A DNA stretch of 7,863 nt from Micrococcales bacterium (GTDB lineage: Bacteria; Actinomycetota; Actinomycetes; Actinomycetales; Dermatophilaceae): assembly GCA_003157445.1 (NCBI GenBank), contig PMJN01000142.1, positions 1-7,863 on the forward strand, read 5' to 3'. The notes beneath the pieces are model-generated. The model worked only from the letters and a program-made list of their open reading frames with translations. It made no database searches and was not told where the DNA came from. This document shows, piece after piece, positions 4,613 to 7,863 of this stretch. Both the position numbers and the translations under genes were made by a program. The stretch's first letter is position 1. Each line of letters begins with the position of its first letter.

Positions 4613-6782
4613 GAAGAAAATCGCCGGTTCAACAGTGGCCGGACTGGCTGCTTTGCTGCTTGCAGCGACGACTGCTACGGCCACGAGCGCCGCAACAGGT
4701 GCGTCCATCGTCCGCTTCGGAGGCGCCGACAGGTTCGCCACGTCGGCAGCGATCGCGCAAGCCAATTACCAACCTGGGGTCAATGCCGTCTACATCGCCA
4801 CAGGACTGAACTTCCCGGACGCCCTCGCAGGCGGAGCAGCAGCGACGAGGAACGGTGGCCCGCTGCTGCTAGTCCGGCCAGACTCAATCCCGACCCAAAT
4901 CGCTGCAGAACTCACCAGGCTGAAGCCAGCAACAATCTTCGTTCTGGGCGGTACAGCCGCAGTCAGCAACGCCGTCCAGACGACCTTGAAGACGTATACC
5001 CCCGATGTTCTTCGGGTTGCCGGTGCTAACCGGTACGAGACGGCAGCCAACTTGACTGCCACTTACCCGAAACACCTTCCGGTGTTCATTGCGACCGGGA
5101 CCACCTTCCCTGACGCCCTTGCTGGGACAGCAGCCGCAGCCGCCCAGGGCGCCCCGATCCTGTTGACGACCTCGACGACACTTCCTCCGGTCACCGCGGC
5201 GGCGCTCTCCGCGCTCGCCCCGTCATCGATCACGATCCTGGGAGGCACCGCTGCCGTGTCAGCCGCGGTTGAGACCCAGCTCCGCGCGTATGCCTTAACG
5301 GTGACCCGGATCTCGGGTCCAGACCGGTATGCGACGGCAGCCGCCATCGCCGAGAAGGTGTTCCCTGGTCGAACCAGCGTCTTCATCACCACAGGCGCCG
5401 GATTCGCCGACGGGCTCACCGGCGGGCCTGTCGCAGGCGCCGCCGGGCAGCCACTGCTGTTGGCCACCACCACCTGTCTGCCTGCTGCCACGGCCGCCGT
5501 CGTGGCTGCTAATACGCCCGCCACGGTGACTCTGCTCGGCGGCACGGACGCTCTGGGGGCCGGGGTTGGGTCGTTGACGACGTGCCCAGTCCCTGTCACC
5601 ACCCCCACCGAGCCCGTCACCAATGTGGGCGCGACCCCGGCCAGCAGCTCGATCGCCTTGTCGTGGACCAACCCGGCCTCGCGAGTGGGCGGGGTGACGA
5701 TCCGGCGCGCTCTGGGGGCGACGCCCCCGGCGTCGGCCACCGCGGGTGACCTCATCACCGACACTGCTTATCCGACGAACTCGTTCATCGACACCGCTTT
5801 GACAGCGGAAACCCAGTACTCCTACGCGTTGTTCGCGCACGACACCACACCCGGGTATGCCACCGCCGCGACGGTCACTTCGTCGACCACTACCGCCACC
5901 CCTGGCAACTCCATGTACGCGTGGGGCTATAACGAGTGGGGCCAGCTGGGTGATGGCACCACCTTGAACCGGTGGACTCCGACGCAGGTGGGCACCGACA
6001 CGCACTGGGCCTCGGTCGCTGCGGGCGTAGTGAACACGGCGGCGATCAAGACCGACGGCACCATGTGGCTGTCGGGCGGGCTTCCCGATGTGGCGCTAGT
6101 GGGTAGTGCGCCGGCACCGGTGGGCACCGACACCCACTGGGCCTCGCTGGCGGTCGGTCTCAGCCAAGCGGTGGCGGTCAAGACCGACGGCACCCTGTGG
6201 GCGTGGGGCGGGAACGGACACGGCCAGCTGGGCGACGGCACCACAACTACCAGGTTGGCGCCCGAGCAGGTGGGCACTGACACGCACTGGGCCTCGGTTG
6301 ACGCCGGCTTTGGCTACACGGCAGCGCTCAAGACCGACGGCACCCTGTGGGCGTGGGGTTCCAACGCATCCGGCGAACTGGGCGACGGCACCACGCTTGA
6401 CCGCCTGGCGCCGGTGCAGGTGGGCACCGGCGCCGGCTGGGCCTCAGTATCGGCCGGCGGCTGGCACACGATGGCGGTCAAGACCGATGGCACCCTGTGG
6501 GCGTGGGGCTCCAACGCATACGGCGAACTGGGCGACGGCACCACTCTCGACCGCCTTGCGCCTGTGCAGGTGGGCGCCGGCTGGGCCTCAGTATCGGCCG
6601 GCGGCTGGCACACGATGGCAGTCAAGACCGATAGCACCCTATGGGCGTGGGGCGCCAACGGAGACGGCCAGCTGGGCGACGGTTCCCAGACCAACAGGTT
6701 GACGCCGGTGCAGGTGGGCACCCACACCGGATGGGCCTCAGTATCGGCCGGTCGGGACGAAACCGTCGCCCTCCGAAAGTGA
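4605..6782 (+). CDS. Secreted cell-wall-binding repeat 2 protein with Fn3-like and RCC1 repeat domains
   Basis: This 725-residue protein starts with a Sec signal peptide (MRRKK, hydrophobic 8-22, Ala/Thr-rich cleavage region near 26-32). Three cell-wall-binding type-2 repeats follow at about 35-131, 134-231 and 234-327. Each has an R-x-x-G-x-(D/N)-R-(F/Y)-x-T-(A/S) opening, a V-(Y/F)-I-(A/T)-T-G-x-x-F-x-D-(A/G)-L core, and an (F/I/L)-x-LGGT-(A/D) end. These repeats hold proteins non-covalently to the cell wall or its polymers. A fibronectin-III-like domain spans about 337-432. Residues 434-725 are six RCC1-type repeats of 44-51 residues (GTLWAWGxNxxGxLGDGTT...VQVG...WASVxAG), expected to form a beta-propeller that may bind a surface ligand. 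C291 and C327 could form a disulfide. There is no LPxTG motif or C-terminal membrane helix, so attachment depends on the repeats. The start is the GTG at 4605, which places the signal peptide at once. It has no operon partner; its substrate or partner is unknown. Confidence 0.9.
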   Translation: MRRKKIAGSTVAGLAALLLAATTATATSAATGASIVRFGGADRFATSAAIAQANYQPGVNAVYIATGLNFPDALAGGAAATRNGGPLLLVRPDSIPTQIAAELTRLKPATIFVLGGTAAVSNAVQTTLKTYTPDVLRVAGANRYETAANLTATYPKHLPVFIATGTTFPDALAGTAAAAAQGAPILLTTSTTLPPVTAAALSALAPSSITILGGTAAVSAAVETQLRAYALTVTRISGPDRYATAAAIAEKVFPGRTSVFITTGAGFADGLTGGPVAGAAGQPLLLATTTCLPAATAAVVAANTPATVTLLGGTDALGAGVGSLTTCPVPVTTPTEPVTNVGATPASSSIALSWTNPASRVGGVTIRRALGATPPASATAGDLITDTAYPTNSFIDTALTAETQYSYALFAHDTTPGYATAATVTSSTTTATPGNSMYAWGYNEWGQLGDGTTLNRWTPTQVGTDTHWASVAAGVVNTAAIKTDGTMWLSGGLPDVALVGSAPAPVGTDTHWASLAVGLSQAVAVKTDGTLWAWGGNGHGQLGDGTTTTRLAPEQVGTDTHWASVDAGFGYTAALKTDGTLWAWGSNASGELGDGTTLDRLAPVQVGTGAGWASVSAGGWHTMAVKTDGTLWAWGSNAYGELGDGTTLDRLAPVQVGAGWASVSAGGWHTMAVKTDSTLWAWGANGDGQLGDGSQTNRLTPVQVGTHTGWASVSAGRDETVALRK
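5904..6779 (+). repeat. Six tandem RCC1 repeats in the cell-wall protein gene
   Basis: Repeat units: 5904-6056, 6057-6188, 6189-6338, 6339-6488, 6489-6632 and 6633-6779. Unit 2 is short (44 residues) and has lost the GQLGDGTT loop. Units 4 and 5 are almost the same at DNA level: seven substitutions, only one changing an amino acid (Ser to Tyr), and a six-base deletion in unit 5 removing Thr-Gly. This marks a recent duplication by recombination or slippage. Confidence 0.9.
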
Positions 6783-6825
6783 ATCGCACGGGTGGGGCTT
6801 AGGGCTTGCCGATGATCAACACGCT

Positions 6826-6849
6826 CAGTCTCAGGGCGGGTTGAGGCTG
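6826..6849. terminator. Weak hairpin downstream of the cell-wall protein gene
   Basis: CAGTCTCA (6826-6833) can pair in RNA with TGAGGCTG (6842-6849), with one U-G wobble, around an eight-base loop. It begins 44 bp after the stop codon at 6782. There is no U-run, so it is only a candidate terminator. Confidence 0.35.
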
Positions 6850-6854
6850 TAGTT

Positions 6855-6884
6855 CCAGTCTGGGTGCCAGTCTGGGTGCCAGTC
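6855..6884. repeat. 12-bp tandem repeat, two and a half copies
   Basis: CCAGTCTGGGTG occurs at 6855-6866 and 6867-6878, followed by a partial CCAGTC at 6879-6884. All copies are identical, pointing to recent slippage. The unit is a multiple of three and lies in open minus-strand frames (6831-6980 and 6799-6984), but neither frame is recognisable as a protein. Confidence 0.9.
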
Positions 6885-7186
6885 GTCGCGATACAGTGCG
6901 CACTGCCAGCCGGCTGGACCGCTGGGCGGCGATGAAGACCGGCACCTCGCGCACGGACCGATCCGGCGCGGAGGTCCCAACTAACTACGCGTCATCTGAA
7001 ACGCACTCTATGACCGCATTTCGCGCAGTCGTCACGTAGGACCGCGCTGGCGGCCAGGTGTTCGCAAATGGGATCCTCAACGGGGCAGGGCTGAATGGCG
7101 TCGGGGCTGGATGCCTGCCCCCAGCGGTCGTCAGAGTGACACGTCGCATGCTCAGAGCCCACACAGATCTTCAAGGTCCCCCGGCC

Positions 7187-7251
7187 GGTCGTGTCCGGTC
7201 ACCCAGCCATGGGTGTCTGCGACCCCGGTCGGTCGTGGTCGTGTCCGGTCA
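7187..7251. repeat. 15-bp direct repeat 50 bp apart
   Basis: GGTCGTGTCCGGTCA occurs at 7187-7201 and again at 7237-7251. The surrounding sequence is rich in GGTC units. The copies lie 225-290 bp upstream of the ATG at 7476 and could be regulator sites or a small duplication footprint. Confidence 0.8.
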
Positions 7252-7475
7252 GTCGAGGGTGCGCATCATTACGTGGGCGAGGCTGTACTCCGGGAGGGAA
7301 TGTCTTGGTACCTATCTCCGGAGGCGGGCGGGTGCTCGTAGCCTGCGGCCGCCGAGACCCGTCGACTGTGTCAACCACCAGGAACTCGAGATCGCAGCCG
7401 CCCACCTGTGGCCGCGGGCGCGGTCACAGGGTTATTTTGAAGGGTGGAGCTTGGTCGAGAGGGAAGGGGAAGCGC

Positions 7476-7863
7476 ATGTCGGCCTCAAGGAGCTGGCTCT
7501 TCCACACCCGCAGGACGGAAGAAGGTTCAGAAGAATCTACCTGCATGTCCCGTCGGCTTTCGAAAGAACAGATAGCACAAGAACGCCGCTGGGAGTCCTC
7601 GGCCGCTTCGGGCGGGGCCTGCACCGGCCTGACCCAACGTTCACCCTGGCCTCTTTTCGTTGACTTCGCGGAACTGGCACAACGACAAGACGCGCTCTTT
7701 AAGGGTTTGACTCCCCTTCACGAGAAGACCGCTTTGGTCACTTTCGTCGGGATGGGGATCACAGATACGAATCGATACGAGGATGCGGCCGCGGCGTTCC
7801 AGGAACTCCGACGCATGGCACCCGCGCATAACGGCGCGCTCATCGAGGTGTTCACGCAAAGAC
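7476..7863 (+). CDS. Unrecognised protein, N-terminal 129 residues (open at window edge)
   Basis: An ATG at 7476 follows a strong ribosome binding site, AAGGGGA at 7464-7470 (five bases away). The frame stays open to the end of the window. The protein starts MSASRSWLFHTRRTEEGSEE, polar and charged, with a second Met at residue 24 beginning MSRRLSKEQIAQERRWE. From about residue 57 it reads like a folded domain: PWPLFVDFAELAQRQDALFK, then a helix-strand stretch TALVTFVGMGITDTN, an Ala-rich helix YEDAAAAFQELRRMAPAH, and ALIEVFTQR. I see no signal peptide, membrane segment or known motif, and do not recognise the family. Third-position G/C bias rises in the second half, supporting real coding. 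The first 50 residues look disordered or could be partly untranslated if Met24 is used. TATTTT at 7433-7438 could be a -10 box, but no matching -35 is seen. It is separate from the upstream cell-wall protein. Confidence 0.7.
   Translation, partial: MSASRSWLFHTRRTEEGSEESTCMSRRLSKEQIAQERRWESSAASGGACTGLTQRSPWPLFVDFAELAQRQDALFKGLTPLHEKTALVTFVGMGITDTNRYEDAAAAFQELRRMAPAHNGALIEVFTQR

Larger units (their letters stand above)
6783..7475. other. Gap with short repeats and a coding-like scrap, no firm gene
   Basis: About 690 bp lie between the cell-wall protein gene and the next real gene. The minus-strand frame 6799-6984 has strong G/C third-position bias in its first 25 or so codons (reading GTSAPDRSVREVPVFIAAQR), but it lacks a start and shows no family I recognise, so it may be a gene relic. 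A minus-strand 60-codon frame with six cysteines lies at 6992-7174. A 15-bp direct repeat lies at 7187-7201 and 7237-7251. No tRNA or known riboswitch pattern was seen. Confidence 0.5.

Noticed and set aside
5063..6005. Long minus-strand open frames opposite the cell-wall protein gene
   Set aside because: They are Ala/Arg/Gly-rich mirror frames of a high-GC repetitive gene, and the plus strand has clear domains and a signal peptide.
5904..6779. CRISPR-like or minisatellite array
   Set aside because: The regular units of about 150 bp encode RCC1 protein repeats in one frame, with no spacer-repeat alternation.

Overview
The window comes from a high-GC actinobacterium. The reasons are strong G/C preference at third codon positions, GTG and TTG starts, a secreted protein built on type-2 cell-wall-binding repeats, and a relic of an actinobacterial-type SGNH hydrolase. 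The exact genus cannot be read from the sequence. It looks like an accessory or loosely packed chromosomal stretch: about 1.9 kb lies in three gene-poor gaps and there is at least one decayed gene.

Layout, left to right. (1) 1-250, minus strand: the N-terminal 83 residues of a DAO-type FAD-dependent oxidoreductase, cut by the window edge. (2) 251-759: a gap with no supportable gene. It ends in a promoter overlapped by a perfect inverted repeat. (3) 760-2261, plus strand: a two-gene operon with a 4-bp overlap, encoding an AbiEi-type antitoxin/autorepressor and an AbiEii-type nucleotidyltransferase toxin (a type IV toxin-antitoxin or abortive-infection module). (4) 2262-2344: a short convergent spacer with two hairpins. 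(5) 2345-3595, minus strand: a 416-residue protein that joins a pRiA4b ORF-3-like domain to a C-terminal UPF0158-like domain. (6) 3596-4144: a gap. (7) about 4145-4434, minus strand: a truncated and probably frameshifted C-terminal remnant of an SGNH/GDSL hydrolase. (8) 4543-4612: a 35-bp tandem duplication that includes the putative promoter and the start codon of the next gene. (9) 4605-6782, plus strand: a 725-residue secreted protein with a signal peptide, three cell-wall-binding type-2 repeats, a fibronectin-III-like linker domain and six RCC1 repeats. (10) 6783-7475: a gap with short repeats and a coding-like scrap. (11) 7476-7863, plus strand: the start of an unrecognised protein with a good ribosome binding site, open at the window edge.

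The only genes with a clear functional partnership are the AbiEi/AbiEii pair. The other genes face different directions and show no sign of sharing an operon. The points most worth a second look are the two-domain pRiA4b-ORF3/UPF0158 fusion, the duplicated promoter/start region of the cell-wall protein together with its recently duplicated RCC1 blades, the operator layout of the AbiE module, and the exact in-frame 30-bp palindrome in the oxidoreductase gene. I found no convincing evidence of a wholly new multi-gene system.
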